Numbered from the stretch's first letter, positions 6,757 to 15,203 are shown. The stretch is 18,415 nt of DNA from W11650 sp963545585 (GCA_963545585.1 CAUUKX010000038.1:1-18415); one strand, 5' to 3'. The notes: a model not told the origin generated them from the sequence alone. Made by a program: numbers and translations.

Positions 6757-7632
6757 TTACCGCCCTTTATATTTTCCGCCAAACACTGCAAAGGAGCTAT
6801 GCTCGCCGTAATCCTTAATCTTTTCCATATTTTTTAAGATTTCCATATCCTGATCGGAAATGACAAAGTCAACGGCGGCATTGGCTTTCATATGCTCGGG
6901 ATTGGCTGTTTTTGGCAATACAATCATCCCCAGCTGAAGATCATAGCGGATGCAGAGCTGCGGCACTGATACACCGTATTTTTCCGCCATTGCGGCAATC
7001 TTTTCATTTTTTAAAGCCTCGCCGTGTGCTACCGGAGAATAGGCCTCCATCACCATCCCTTTGTTCTGACAATACTGTATCAGTTCCAATGGGGTATTGG
7101 AAATATGGCACAACACTTGATTCACCATCGGCTTAATCTCCGCCGCCGGCCATAAGTTTTCCACATCTTCAATCAAAAAGTTGGATATGCCGATGGATCG
7201 AAGTTTCCCGGCCTCGAGCGCATCTTCTAACGCTTTCCATACCTGCCGGTTGCCCTCAATATAGCGGTTATCCGACTGATTGACCTCTTCCCACGGCTGC
7301 GGACTGTGAATAAGCATTAAATCAATATAATCCAGACCCAGCTTCCTCAGGCTTTCGTCAATGGAAGTGGCTGCCGCCGCATAGCTTTTATGCTCGGCTT
7401 CGACTTTAGATGTAACAAAAATTTGCTCTCGGGCAATCCCGCTGGTGCGAACGCCAGCGCCGACACCCCGTTCATTGCCGTATGCCTGCGCCGTGTCAAT
7501 ATGCCGGTAGCCCAGCTCAAGCGCCGTCCGAACCGCCTCCGCTGCCTTATCATCTGGCTGAATCATCCAAGTACCCAGCGCTAGCTGCGGTACTACTATG
7601 CCATTAGACAATGTCATGGTTTGATTATACAT
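6757..7632 (-). CDS. Aldo/keto reductase
   Basis: NADPH-dependent reductase of carbonyl compounds, (beta/alpha)8-barrel, cytoplasmic. It has 291 residues, normal for prokaryotic AKR5-like enzymes. The catalytic tetrad is complete: Asp46 and Tyr51 (IDTAQAYGNE), Lys76 (VTSKVEAE) and His109 (LMLIHSPQPW). GISNF and the cofactor-site segment VLPKTANPEHMKAN are present. The start at 7632 has a strong site, GGAGGCAGAT, just upstream. It is a single gene, convergent with the YczE-like gene, lying after the ABC pair with a 127-bp gap. That gap holds a 6-bp inverted repeat (TCCCAA/TTGGGA, 7685-7703) in the leader but no clear promoter. The physiological substrate is unknown. Confidence 0.93.
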   Translation of the reverse strand: MYNQTMTLSNGIVVPQLALGTWMIQPDDKAAEAVRTALELGYRHIDTAQAYGNERGVGAGVRTSGIAREQIFVTSKVEAEHKSYAAAATSIDESLRKLGLDYIDLMLIHSPQPWEEVNQSDNRYIEGNRQVWKALEDALEAGKLRSIGISNFLIEDVENLWPAAEIKPMVNQVLCHISNTPLELIQYCQNKGMVMEAYSPVAHGEALKNEKIAAMAEKYGVSVPQLCIRYDLQLGMIVLPKTANPEHMKANAAVDFVISDQDMEILKNMEKIKDYGEHSSFAVFGGKYKGR

Positions 7633-7759
7633 ATCTGCCTCCTTTTGTTATTTCAATTTCTTTCTCCTATCTCTCGGTTCCTATTCCCAATCCATGTTTG
7701 GGATAAAATTACAATTCACGAACAGATCGCTAAAAGGGCGGCCTTCAGCAAATGAATGG

Positions 7760-9417
7760 TTACGCCTCTTTTTGCCGACCGTTTTCAATCATAACCACCT
7801 CATCGGCAATCCGAACGGTTGACCGCCGGTGCGAAATTAGTGCAATCGTTTTCCCCTTAGCCTCCTCTTTCAGCGAGCGGAGAATCACCGCTTCATTCAG
7901 ACTGTCTAAATTGCTGGTTGGCTCATCCAACAGCAAAAACGGGGCATTATGAAGAAATGCTCTGGCCAGACCAATCCGCTGGCGTTCCCCGCCGGACAGC
8001 GTTTCGCCCAGTTCTCCTACCTGTGTTTGATAACCGTCGGGCAAAGTCAGAATAAAATCATGCAACGCTGCCTTGCGGCAGGCGTTTTCCACCTCGGCAT
8101 CGGTTGCCTCCAGCCGGGCGAGGCGGATATTTCCAGCAATCGTATCGCAAAACAGCTGCGTTTCCTGCGTCATATAGCTTTCCATCATCCGCAGATTGGC
8201 AGTATCAATGGCATCAACACTGCGCCCCGAAATAGAGATGTTCCCGGTCTTAACTTGCCAAAATCGCATAAAAAGTTTAAGCATCGTCGATTTGCCGCAG
8301 CCGGATTGGCCCACCACCCCAATAATCCGGTTTTCTGGAAAGGATACCGTCAAACCGCTCAAAACTTCTTCTTCGCCATAGGCAAAGCTTACCCCGCTGC
8401 ACTCCGCTCCGGCAAAGGAAACCGGCGGCTGTCCGGTAATATCTTCCGTTTCCGGCGTTTCATCCAAGATCGCCAGTACCCGCGCTCCCGAAGCAATGGT
8501 TGACTGCAAGGTTGTGCCCAGATTGGCCAGCGCCATGACCGGGCCAAAGGACGACATCAACGCCAAAAGCGGCAGCAAAAAGCCGTCAAAGCCGGTTACT
8601 CCCCGGCTGAAAAGTCCAGCGGCCAAGAGCAGCATGGCCACGTCAGAGAACAAAATCAGCGTATTCGCCAATCCAAAGTTCGTGCCTGTCAGCTTGCTTA
8701 ACTGCTCCTGCCGCCGGCTCAGTTCATCGGTTTTCCGGTTCATGCTCTCTATACGCTGGCCACCTCCGCCATATTGAATGGTTTCATCCAGCCCCCTGAT
8801 ATTTTCCAGCATATGAGCCGCCAGCTCCCCCGACTGCGCCCGCAGCTCATCACCCAGCGTACCGCTCCGGCGGGAAATCACTGTCGGCAAAGCCAGTCCG
8901 ACCGTCAAAAAGGCCAATGCCGCCAAAAGCCCTAAGCTCCAATGATACGAACCGATAAAAACACACATCACCGCCGATGTCAGGACGGCAATGCAGATCG
9001 GCGACAGCGTATGGGCATAAAACACCTCCAGCAGCTCGACATCGGTTGTAATCAAACTAATTAAATCTCCCTTTTCCCTACTTTCCAGCTTAGCCGGACA
9101 AAGCCGCCGGAGCGCCCGGAACACCCGGTCACGAATCAAGGCCAGCAAGGTAAAAGCAATATAATGATTCAGCCACTGCTCGCCAAAACGCAGCACCGCC
9201 CGAAAAAGCGCCGCAAAAAGCAGCAGCACGATAATTTTTTCCACCCGGAGCACCCCCTCCAGCCCTGCAAGCAAAGCATAACCACCTATAATCGGAATAA
9301 ACTGGGCGCTCAAAAAGCCCAATGTACCCAGATCACCGCCAGCAGCATGAACCCGGTCAAGGGTTTCACTACGTTTACCAGACGCAAAAGTGTTTTAAGC
9401 TTCGACTGCTTCTTCAT
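7760..9417 (-). CDS. CydC-like ABC exporter, ATPase-permease fusion, apparent frameshift
   Basis: ABC half-transporter with a membrane domain followed by an ATPase domain. The natural start is the ATG at 9417, which has AGGAG upstream and overlaps the end of the previous ABC gene by 23 bases. From it the frame reads MKKQSKLKTLLRL... and stops after 35 codons. The rest continues in another frame from about 9325 (TLGFLSAQFIPIIGGY) for 520 codons. Restoring one base in the G-run at 9327-9329 gives ...AVIWGTLGFLSAQ... and about 552 residues, normal for the family. ATPase motifs are intact: GQSGCGKST, Q-loop YMTQETQLF, signature LSGGERQR, Walker B FLLLDEPTS, and the H-loop histidine in ISHRRS. Either a pseudogene or a sequence error. 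The probable partner is the adjacent CydD-like protein; CydDC pairs export thiols (cysteine/glutathione), but no cydAB is present here. Confidence 0.82.
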
Positions 9418-11146
9418 CGTCCGTCTCCTTTCCATAGCGCTCCAAGGCTTCCTGCGTCCGCCAAAGTCCGGCATAAACACCGTTCTTTGCCAATAGCTCC
9501 TCATGTTTTCCGCTCTCTGCCATTCGCCCTTGCTCCAGACAATAAATCCAATCCGCTCCGGCCACATTGGCCAGCCGATGAGAAATCATGATTACCGTTT
9601 TTTGGCCGGTCAGTTCCCGAATTTGTGTCAGAATCGCTTCCTCGCTCTCAATATCAATATTGCTGGTCGCTTCATCAAAAATATAAACCGGCGTATCATG
9701 CAAAATCGCTCTGGCCAGAGCCAGCCGTTGCTTCTGCCCGCCGGACAGATTGGCCGCATTTTCTAAGAGCGGCGTATCCAGCCCATTTTGCTCCTTTAAA
9801 AAAGCCGACAGGCGGCAGCGCTCCAGCGCTTCCCACATTCGCCCCTCATCTGCTTCAGCCATAGCCAGTGCCAGATTTTGCCGGACTGTGCCCTTAAAAA
9901 AGACACTGCCGAAACCGATATAAGTAATGGTTTTCATTAAGCTTTCTTCCGATATCTCACCGATTTCCCGGCCACCCAGAGTGAGTTGTCCTGATTTCAC
10001 CGTGTTCCTGCCCATCAGAAGCGATGCGATGGTTGACTTGCCGCTGCCGGATTCCCCAACAATACCGATAAAGCCATGCTCCGGAATAGTAATGGTAACA
10101 TCCTGCAAAACCTCTCTTTGCCCATCATAGGAAAATCCCACATTCTGTAAGACAATCGGGCCGGCCGGTGCTGCTTCTTTTTTCTCCGGGCTTTCCGCTT
10201 CCCCCAAAAACCGGAAAATCTTGGCGCTGGCCGCCATGCCGTTCATCGCCACATGAAAATAACTGCCCAGCCGGCGCATCGGCAGGAAAAAATCGGCAGA
10301 TAAGAGAATCATAAAAATAGCAGCGGTCAAAGACAGGCTTTCGCTCAGAAACGCCTTAACCGTCAGGATAATACCCAACGCCGCACCGCCATAAGCAACA
10401 AAATCCATAATGGTAATGGAGTGGAGCTGCATGGTCAAAACCGCCATCGTCGCCTTGCGGAAATGCTCAGACTCCACATTCATTTCCTTATTTTTAAGCT
10501 CATCCGCCTGATATATTTTCAGGGTGGTCATACCTTGCAAATTTTCCAAAAAGGCCGAACCCAGCTGCGTATATTGCCCCCAATAACGGCTCAGCAGTTT
10601 TTTGGCCAGCTTCTGAACAATGATGATTGCTCCGGGAATCAGCGGCACACAAACCATCAACACCGCCGCTACTTGCCAGCTGCCCGCTATGCCAAATAAA
10701 AAAAACAAGGTAATCGGTGCCAAAAAGGCATAAAAGAACTGAGGCACATACAGCCCAAAGTAACTTTCCAGCTGCTCCACACCTTCCACGCTGACTTGCA
10801 CCAGTTCCGCCGTAGAGACTTTCTCCCGATACGTTCCGCCGAGGCGCAAGAGTTTCGCATAAATTTTCTGCCGCAGCGTTCGCTTAACGCTTCGCGAAGC
10901 TAAATAGCTCATCCGCACCGCTAATCGGGCCACAAAAAAGCGGACGGCTATCGTCCCCGCAATCAGCACAGCCGTTAGCCAAAGCTGGTTCACATCCCAT
11001 TCCCGCCGATACAGCCGTCCGGCCGCTCCCGCAATCAGCAGCATCATCAGCGTGTTTAAAATCAGCTCCAGCCATTGGCAGAGGACATTCCCCGCCATAT
11101 ATTTCTTGCTTTCCGGGCAAACCCGGAGGAGTCTTCGGTCAAACAT
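9395..11146 (-). CDS. CydD-like ABC exporter, ATPase-permease fusion
   Basis: A 583-residue ABC half-transporter: membrane domain about 20-300 with six predicted helices, ATPase domain about 330-570. Walker A GESGSGKST is at 364-372, signature LSGGQKQR at 467-474, Walker B VYIFDEATS with the catalytic glutamate at 492, and the H-loop ISHRLAN. The usual Q-loop YVPQ reads YIGFGSVFF (near 409-417), so the glutamine is missing; this may be a subfamily trait. The start at 11146 follows AGGAGAAAATAT. It overlaps the next ABC gene by 23 bases, so the two very likely form a heterodimer. The N-terminus MFDRRLLRVCPESKKY resembles CydD-like proteins of Clostridia. The substrate is uncertain. Confidence 0.88.
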   Translation of the reverse strand: MFDRRLLRVCPESKKYMAGNVLCQWLELILNTLMMLLIAGAAGRLYRREWDVNQLWLTAVLIAGTIAVRFFVARLAVRMSYLASRSVKRTLRQKIYAKLLRLGGTYREKVSTAELVQVSVEGVEQLESYFGLYVPQFFYAFLAPITLFFLFGIAGSWQVAAVLMVCVPLIPGAIIIVQKLAKKLLSRYWGQYTQLGSAFLENLQGMTTLKIYQADELKNKEMNVESEHFRKATMAVLTMQLHSITIMDFVAYGGAALGIILTVKAFLSESLSLTAAIFMILLSADFFLPMRRLGSYFHVAMNGMAASAKIFRFLGEAESPEKKEAAPAGPIVLQNVGFSYDGQREVLQDVTITIPEHGFIGIVGESGSGKSTIASLLMGRNTVKSGQLTLGGREIGEISEESLMKTITYIGFGSVFFKGTVRQNLALAMAEADEGRMWEALERCRLSAFLKEQNGLDTPLLENAANLSGGQKQRLALARAILHDTPVYIFDEATSNIDIESEEAILTQIRELTGQKTVIMISHRLANVAGADWIYCLEQGRMAESGKHEELLAKNGVYAGLWRTQEALERYGKETDDEEAVEA

Positions 11147-11199
11147 ATATTTTCTCCTATCTTGCAGCTTCGTATATTTTTAACCATTCCTTTATAAAG

Positions 11200-12537
11200 C
11201 TATATGGCACTGACCAGAAAGGGCATCAGATAAATTGGTTTTTTTTGCAAAACTCCCTCTGCTCCCACATCTTTTTGCGACAGCACATATATACCACCTA
11301 CATTCGCCGAGAACTTTTTGGCGAATTCATTGATTGACTCATGTTTTCCTGTTCCAGATGATTTAATTTCAAAAGCCGAAATTTTACTGCCGCCTGAAAT
11401 CAAAAAATCAACTTCGTAGTAGTGCGTACTGCCGGATTTTTCCCATGTATGATAATACAATTCGCAGCCGGCGGCATGAATCATTTGCGCAGCCAGATTT
11501 TCATACAAATAGCCTAAGTTGGCCGGCAGCTTATCTGAAAGCAGTTTTCCATATATTTCGTTTTCAGCCGCCGGTCTGTCAATAAACATCAGTGTAACAA
11601 ACAAGCCTGTATCGGCCAAATATAGTTTGTAGCTGTCAAAATCCTTAGTATTTGGCAGGCTTACTCTCGGATTTGTTGAATTATAGCAAGGCAGTACCGT
11701 TTTGGAATCAATCAAGTCATAGAGCAGTTCTTCGGCTTTGGTATTATTGCGTTTGCCAATCGCCGATGTTATTCTGTATTTCCTCGAATTCTTGGACAAC
11801 TGCGCCGGTATGGTATGATACATTGCCGATATTCTTCCTGACGGATCTATTTTTTTAAAATCATCTTCATATAAAGCGATAATTTGACGTTTTACCTGAT
11901 CAATTTGGGTAAAGTTCTCTCCCCGGACATAGGCTTTTACTGCCTGCGGCATACCGCCTACCGCCATATAAACTCTCAGATCCCGCATCAGCTTTCGATT
12001 TGTCGCCTGACCGACTGCGGTTCCGCCCTCATAAATTTGTTGCAGCAAGGAGTAGTTATAGCCAGCTGCACCGCAAAATTCCTCATAGTCCATAGGCGCA
12101 ACCGGTATTTTCATTTCCTCTGATGGAATCAAAATATCTTTCACATTTTTCTTAATTGAAATCAAAGAGCCCGTTTCCAGATAATGATATCTTCCATCCC
12201 TGATAAGGTGCTTAACCGCCTGTCTGGCCTTGGGAAAGAGTTGTACTTCATCAAATATAATCAGCGACTCATGCTCATAAAGCATAATCCCCGTTTCCGC
12301 CTGTATTCTTAGGAAAAACATATTTAAGTTTCCGATATCGTCAAAGCATTTCTTTATATTATCTGCATTTTTCGAGAAATCAATGAAAATATAGGATTTG
12401 TATTCCTTTTTAGCAAACTCTTCCGCCACTGTTGATTTTCCGACTCGTCTTGCCCCTTCCAGCAATACCGCATAACGATCCGCATAATCTTTTTTCCACT
12501 CCAGCAGCTTATCCATAACCTTTCTTTTGAAAATCAT
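11200..12537 (-). CDS. AAA ATPase with DUF4143 domain
   Basis: A 445-residue protein: P-loop ATPase domain (AAA_14) followed by DUF4143. Walker A GARRVGKS is at 28-35, Walker B LIIFDEVQLFPKA near 107-119, and LETGSLIS follows as a sensor-like motif. The C-terminal part has a PD-(D/E)xK-like constellation, Asp377 (YYEVDFLIS) and Glu390-Lys392 (AFEIKSS), as usual for this family, suggesting a nuclease-like fold that may or may not cut. The biological role of these abundant proteins is not established. The start at 12537 follows AAGGGGAAGTGT; an in-frame start 11 codons upstream lacks such a site. The predicted promoter lies at 12600-12628 within a tandem repeat. The stop is 53 bases before the ABC operon, so read-through is possible. 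Confidence 0.9.
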   Translation of the reverse strand: MIFKRKVMDKLLEWKKDYADRYAVLLEGARRVGKSTVAEEFAKKEYKSYIFIDFSKNADNIKKCFDDIGNLNMFFLRIQAETGIMLYEHESLIIFDEVQLFPKARQAVKHLIRDGRYHYLETGSLISIKKNVKDILIPSEEMKIPVAPMDYEEFCGAAGYNYSLLQQIYEGGTAVGQATNRKLMRDLRVYMAVGGMPQAVKAYVRGENFTQIDQVKRQIIALYEDDFKKIDPSGRISAMYHTIPAQLSKNSRKYRITSAIGKRNNTKAEELLYDLIDSKTVLPCYNSTNPRVSLPNTKDFDSYKLYLADTGLFVTLMFIDRPAAENEIYGKLLSDKLPANLGYLYENLAAQMIHAAGCELYYHTWEKSGSTHYYEVDFLISGGSKISAFEIKSSGTGKHESINEFAKKFSANVGGIYVLSQKDVGAEGVLQKKPIYLMPFLVSAI

Positions 12538-12591
12538 ACACTTCCCCTTTTCTGCAAAAAATCCCCGCAATAGATTTCTATACTTTTAATC

Positions 12592-12609
12592 CTGATATCA
12601 TCATATCAG
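12592..12609. promoter_or_regulatory. Palindrome over the -10 of the first DUF4143 gene
   Basis: A perfect 7-bp inverted repeat, CTGATAT / ATATCAG, with a four-base loop CATC. It covers the predicted -10 element (12600-12605), so it could be an operator for a repressor, possibly autoregulatory. The site is seen; its function is inferred. Confidence 0.45.
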
Positions 12610-12628
12610 ATTTTGTGCATTTCTTCAA
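12600..12628 (-). promoter_or_regulatory. Promoter of the first DUF4143 ATPase gene
   Basis: On the minus strand: -35 TTGAAG (12623-12628), 17-base spacer and -10 TATGAT (12600-12605). It lies about 60 bases upstream of the start at 12537. The -35 sits in the gene-proximal copy of the 33-bp repeat. Confidence 0.55.
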
Positions 12629-12710
12629 TTCTTATTTTATGGAATTTGTGCATTTCTTCAAAGTTTCATTTTATGGATTTGTGCGTTTCTTCCAGATTTT
12701 TCCATGATTA
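12612..12710. repeat. Three 33-bp tandem repeats
   Basis: The core TTTGTGCATTTCTTCA occurs at 12612-12627 and 12645-12660, and with two changes at 12678-12693, a period of exactly 33 bases. The second half of the unit (...TTTTATGGA) is shared by the first two copies and decays in the third. On the minus strand each copy contains a -35-like TTGAAG or TGGAAG; the two outer ones (right-hand side) are followed by TAAAAT after 16 and 15 bases. The repeat fills most of the 241-base gap between the two ATPase genes. No coding function is credible. Confidence 0.75.
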
Positions 12711-12778
12711 TAAATTTCCTGATTTAAGCCTCTCTGCCGCTTCGTTTTTCTACAGACAGCAAACCTCAAAAGATACCG

Positions 12779-14002
12779 CTAAATCACCCAGACCGGCACA
12801 ATGAAATTGTTCCGATCAATGGCCGACAGTTCCGACTTCATACATATAACCGCTCCTTCAGCGCATGGAGCGGACGCTTTATCCAGCAAGTGAAATACCT
12901 TGACCAGTTCCGATCCGGGATTGGCGGATTTCTTAATTTCTATGGGATTAAGCACGCCGTCATGCTCCAGCACAAGGTCAATTTCCTTTGCGTCCTTATC
13001 CCGGTAATAATACAGAAATGGCTCCCGACCGCTGTTTAAATAGGTTTTCATTATCTCGGAAACAACATAATTTTCCAAAATTGCCCCATTCATCGCACCG
13101 CTTTCCAGCGTTTCCGCGCTGCTCCACTTCGTCAGGTAGCAAACCAAACCGGTGTCATAAAAATACAGTTTCGGCGTTTTTACCAGCCGCTTCAGCAAAT
13201 TATTGGAATACGGGTGCAAATAAAAAATAAGGCCTAATGTTTCCAAAATCCTCAACCAGTCTTTGGCCTGCTTTTGATTGATATCCGCATCCCCGGCAAT
13301 ATCAGCGATATTTAACATCTGTCCGCATCTTGCTGCCACTGACGTTATAAATCGAAGAAACTTTAAGGAATCCACCAAACCGGAAAGTTCTCTGACATCT
13401 CTTTCAACATAGGTTGCCAAATAGCTGCTGTAAAAAATCGAATGACTGCTGTTCTGCTCGCTGACCACTGCCGGCATGGAACCTTTGAAAATTCTGGAAA
13501 AAATATCTTTCACATCCGCTTTTTTTCTTTCCTTGCTTCTTACTAAAAGAGCATCCCAATCAACAGTAAAAGGCTCGGCAGCACCGCCCCCGATCTCTGC
13601 CTGTGATAAAGAGGTTAAGGAAAGTACCGCTGCCCGGCCGGCCAATGACTCCTGAATCCCCCGCATCAGCTTAAACACCTGCGAACCCGTCAACCAAAAA
13701 TCTCCCATTCGGTGGTTCTTGTCAACATATATTTTTATATAGGTAAATAATTCCGGCGCATACTGCACCTCATCAATCAGCACCGGCGGCTGATGCAGCT
13801 GCAAAAACAACTCCGGATCCGTCTTTGCAAGATTTCTCTCATTCCAGTCATCCAGCGACACATAGCTTCTATCTGTACCCGCCATCAGTTTTTGCAGCAT
13901 GGTGGTTTTTCCTACCTGTCTGGGGCCCGTTACCAGCACAACTGGATATTCCTCCGTTGCTTGCAAAACTACCTTTTCCAAATTTCTCGGGATATAGTTC
14001 AT
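12779..14002 (-). CDS. AAA ATPase with DUF4143 domain (second copy)
   Basis: A 407-residue AAA_14/DUF4143 protein, a distant relative of its neighbour rather than a recent duplicate. Walker A GPRQVGKT is at 26-33, Walker B PVLIDEVQYAPEL follows, and FWLTGSQVFKLM and SLAGRAAVLSL are classical for the family. The C-terminal nuclease-like motif is KEIDLVLEHDG with Asp342, then Glu355-Lys357 (IEIKKS). The start at 14002 has AGGAGG five bases upstream; a GTG at 14005 would be too close. A promoter is seen at 14039-14067. Proposed roles for the family in defence or mobile-element biology are unproven. The 241-base gap to the next ATPase carries the tandem repeat. Confidence 0.92.
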   Translation of the reverse strand: MNYIPRNLEKVVLQATEEYPVVLVTGPRQVGKTTMLQKLMAGTDRSYVSLDDWNERNLAKTDPELFLQLHQPPVLIDEVQYAPELFTYIKIYVDKNHRMGDFWLTGSQVFKLMRGIQESLAGRAAVLSLTSLSQAEIGGGAAEPFTVDWDALLVRSKERKKADVKDIFSRIFKGSMPAVVSEQNSSHSIFYSSYLATYVERDVRELSGLVDSLKFLRFITSVAARCGQMLNIADIAGDADINQKQAKDWLRILETLGLIFYLHPYSNNLLKRLVKTPKLYFYDTGLVCYLTKWSSAETLESGAMNGAILENYVVSEIMKTYLNSGREPFLYYYRDKDAKEIDLVLEHDGVLNPIEIKKSANPGSELVKVFHLLDKASAPCAEGAVICMKSELSAIDRNNFIVPVWVI

Positions 14003-14038
14003 CACAGCCTCCTTTCGGCTAATCTGTATTCTGTTTCC

Positions 14039-14067
14039 ATTTTATCCGAAAATCAGAAAAATGGCAA
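14039..14067 (-). promoter_or_regulatory. Promoter of the second DUF4143 ATPase gene
   Basis: On the minus strand: -35 TTGCCA (14062-14067), 17-base spacer and -10 TAAAAT (14039-14044), close to consensus. It lies 37 bases upstream of the ATG at 14002 and just after the stop of the small membrane protein gene. Confidence 0.65.
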
Positions 14068-14081
14068 GTACATATCTATCT

Positions 14082-14411
14082 TTAATCCATATTGTATTCG
14101 TCTTTTTTCCTTTTGCCCAATAAATGCCCCGCTCCCTGCCCGGCCAAACTTAGCGCACCATATATTCCGGCGTATATGGCAGCACTTTCATTGTAGTAAA
14201 TGAAAATAGACGGCAGCCAACAAATCGCTGCAATCAAGGAGAAATACCAGCGAAATCCATTGATTTTCGCATACCAAAACGAAATCGCCAGTATAATCCA
14301 CGGAAAAATAATCAACAAGCAGACGATTGCGCTGCCGGTATCTTTAATCAACAGCGGCGGCACTGCATAAAAGGTAATGATGATAAAAAGATATGCCAAA
14401 TATTTTTTCAT
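14082..14411 (-). CDS. Small membrane protein of unknown function
   Basis: A 109-residue protein with about four hydrophobic segments (near residues 4-21, 28-46, 55-73 and 78-96) and a basic-acidic C-terminal tail (GKRKKDEYNMD), so it should sit in the cytoplasmic membrane. I do not recognise a family. The start at 14411 follows GGGAGGAAGGACTGT, a strong site. It lies 18 bases after the NTF2-like gene and is very probably co-transcribed with it. No terminator is visible between its stop and the promoter of the next gene. Confidence 0.75.
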   Translation of the reverse strand: MKKYLAYLFIIITFYAVPPLLIKDTGSAIVCLLIIFPWIILAISFWYAKINGFRWYFSLIAAICWLPSIFIYYNESAAIYAGIYGALSLAGQGAGHLLGKRKKDEYNMD

Positions 14412-14429
14412 ACAGTCCTTCCTCCCATT

Positions 14430-14804
14430 CTAATGAATCCAAATCTTTTTCCCAAGCTTCATCTGCTGCCGCCACTCCGGCGCAGCACCGTCATCCGCCC
14501 AATATTCGTCCATTTCCGTGATTAATCCATTTTCTATTTTAAAAAAACTGACAACATGAAAGGAACTGCTTTTATCCGCCGGATAAACCCGAACAACGGT
14601 TATGATTTGACCCGGCATTTCCTCCAGCCGTTCAATTTCTCCCTGCCATTTTCCGGGGTATTCGCAGTTGACCCGAATATAATCAGACACCGTAAATAAC
14701 TCATTGCTGCAATGCCAGCGGATTACCGCATTTGTATAAAAATACCCGGGCAGCCTTTCCTTGTCCTGTGCCAGTACGTCCCGCCAAAACTCCTGTATCT
14801 TCAT
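14430..14804 (-). CDS. NTF2-like (SnoaL-type) protein
   Basis: A 124-residue protein with the pattern of SnoaL/nuclear transport factor 2-like cone folds: an N-terminal helix (MKIQEFWRDVLAQDKERLPG), a mid strand IRWHCSNELFTVSDYIRVN, and the end motif HVVSFFKIENGLITEMDEYW followed by DDGAAPEWR. Such proteins bind small ligands or act as isomerases or hydratases; none can be assigned here. The start at 14804 is chosen because GGGAGAACAGA precedes it; a longer frame from 14843 lacks a site. First gene of a pair with the membrane protein. A possible extended -10 TGGTATATT lies near 14890-14898 on the minus strand. Confidence 0.8.
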   Translation of the reverse strand: MKIQEFWRDVLAQDKERLPGYFYTNAVIRWHCSNELFTVSDYIRVNCEYPGKWQGEIERLEEMPGQIITVVRVYPADKSSSFHVVSFFKIENGLITEMDEYWADDGAAPEWRQQMKLGKKIWIH

Positions 14805-14976
14805 TCTGTTCTCCCTGCTTTTGATTATCACATTATTTCCCATAACCAGCCATATACTCCCCTAAACTTTCTATTTTTGAGGAATCCATAATATACCAAC
14901 ATCTTTGAAGAATTTTACAATATCCAATAAAACTGTACCAGTATATCAATGGACACAAAAAATGAACATCTTATAA

Positions 14977-15073
14977 CTCAACTTTTTCCTGTTCTGTAAA
15001 ACCAGAACAATCTTTTTTAGCAGAACGCTCGCCCGGGCAGAAGCGCGCGGCATTTCAAGCAGAGGAAATTGGG
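14977..15073. repeat. Dispersed direct repeat, copy 1
   Basis: Matches copy 2 at 15268-15397 in the same orientation. Shared blocks include CTCAACTT, GTAAAACCAGAAC, CGGGCAGAAG, GCGCGGCA and CAAGCAGAGGAAATTGGG. This copy lacks about 37 bases present in copy 2. It lies left of the transposase remnant. The identity of the repeat family is unknown. Confidence 0.75.
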
Positions 15074-15113
15074 TTATAAGCAGCAAGCAAAAATAATACC
15101 AAGAATAAACACA

Positions 15114-15203
15114 ATGGCTTGGTTTTATATTACACTAAATCAAGAAGAAATTCTACAATTAATTTCAAGTGATAAGGATGGTGCATTTGCAATGCTTTTT
15201 TAG
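15114..15203 (+). pseudogene. IS256/Mutator-type transposase N-terminal remnant
   Basis: A 29-codon frame begins MAWFYITLNQEEILQLISSD and ends in ...AFAMLF-stop. ITLNQEEILQL followed by an acidic-basic stretch and AF is how IS256-family transposases begin (known starts resemble MAQLNITLNQEEILQLL). Full transposases have roughly 400 residues, so only the first tenth remains. No good ribosome site is seen. It is oriented opposite to the flanking genes and lies between the two direct-repeat copies. The family is identified from recalled consensus only. Confidence 0.6.

Noticed and set aside
7685..7703. Inverted repeat TCCCAA/TTGGGA as a terminator of the ABC operon
   Set aside because: Only a 6-bp stem without a T-run; may be chance, or an operator of the reductase gene.
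7730..7755. Hairpin with GCTAAAAGG / CCTTCAGC after the ABC gene
   Set aside because: Stem is interrupted by mismatches and lacks a T tail.
9310..9567. Short protein covering the start of the CydC-like gene in one frame
   Set aside because: Only its last 35 codons, from the ATG at 9417, match the ABC N-terminus; the upstream codons overlap the CydD-like gene in another frame.
12612..12710. CRISPR-like array
   Set aside because: The copies abut at a 33-base period and have no distinct spacers; they are a tandem repeat, and no cas genes are near.
12613..12804. Short + strand frame over the 33-bp repeat
   Set aside because: Open only because the repeat period is a multiple of three; no ribosome site and no resemblance to known proteins.
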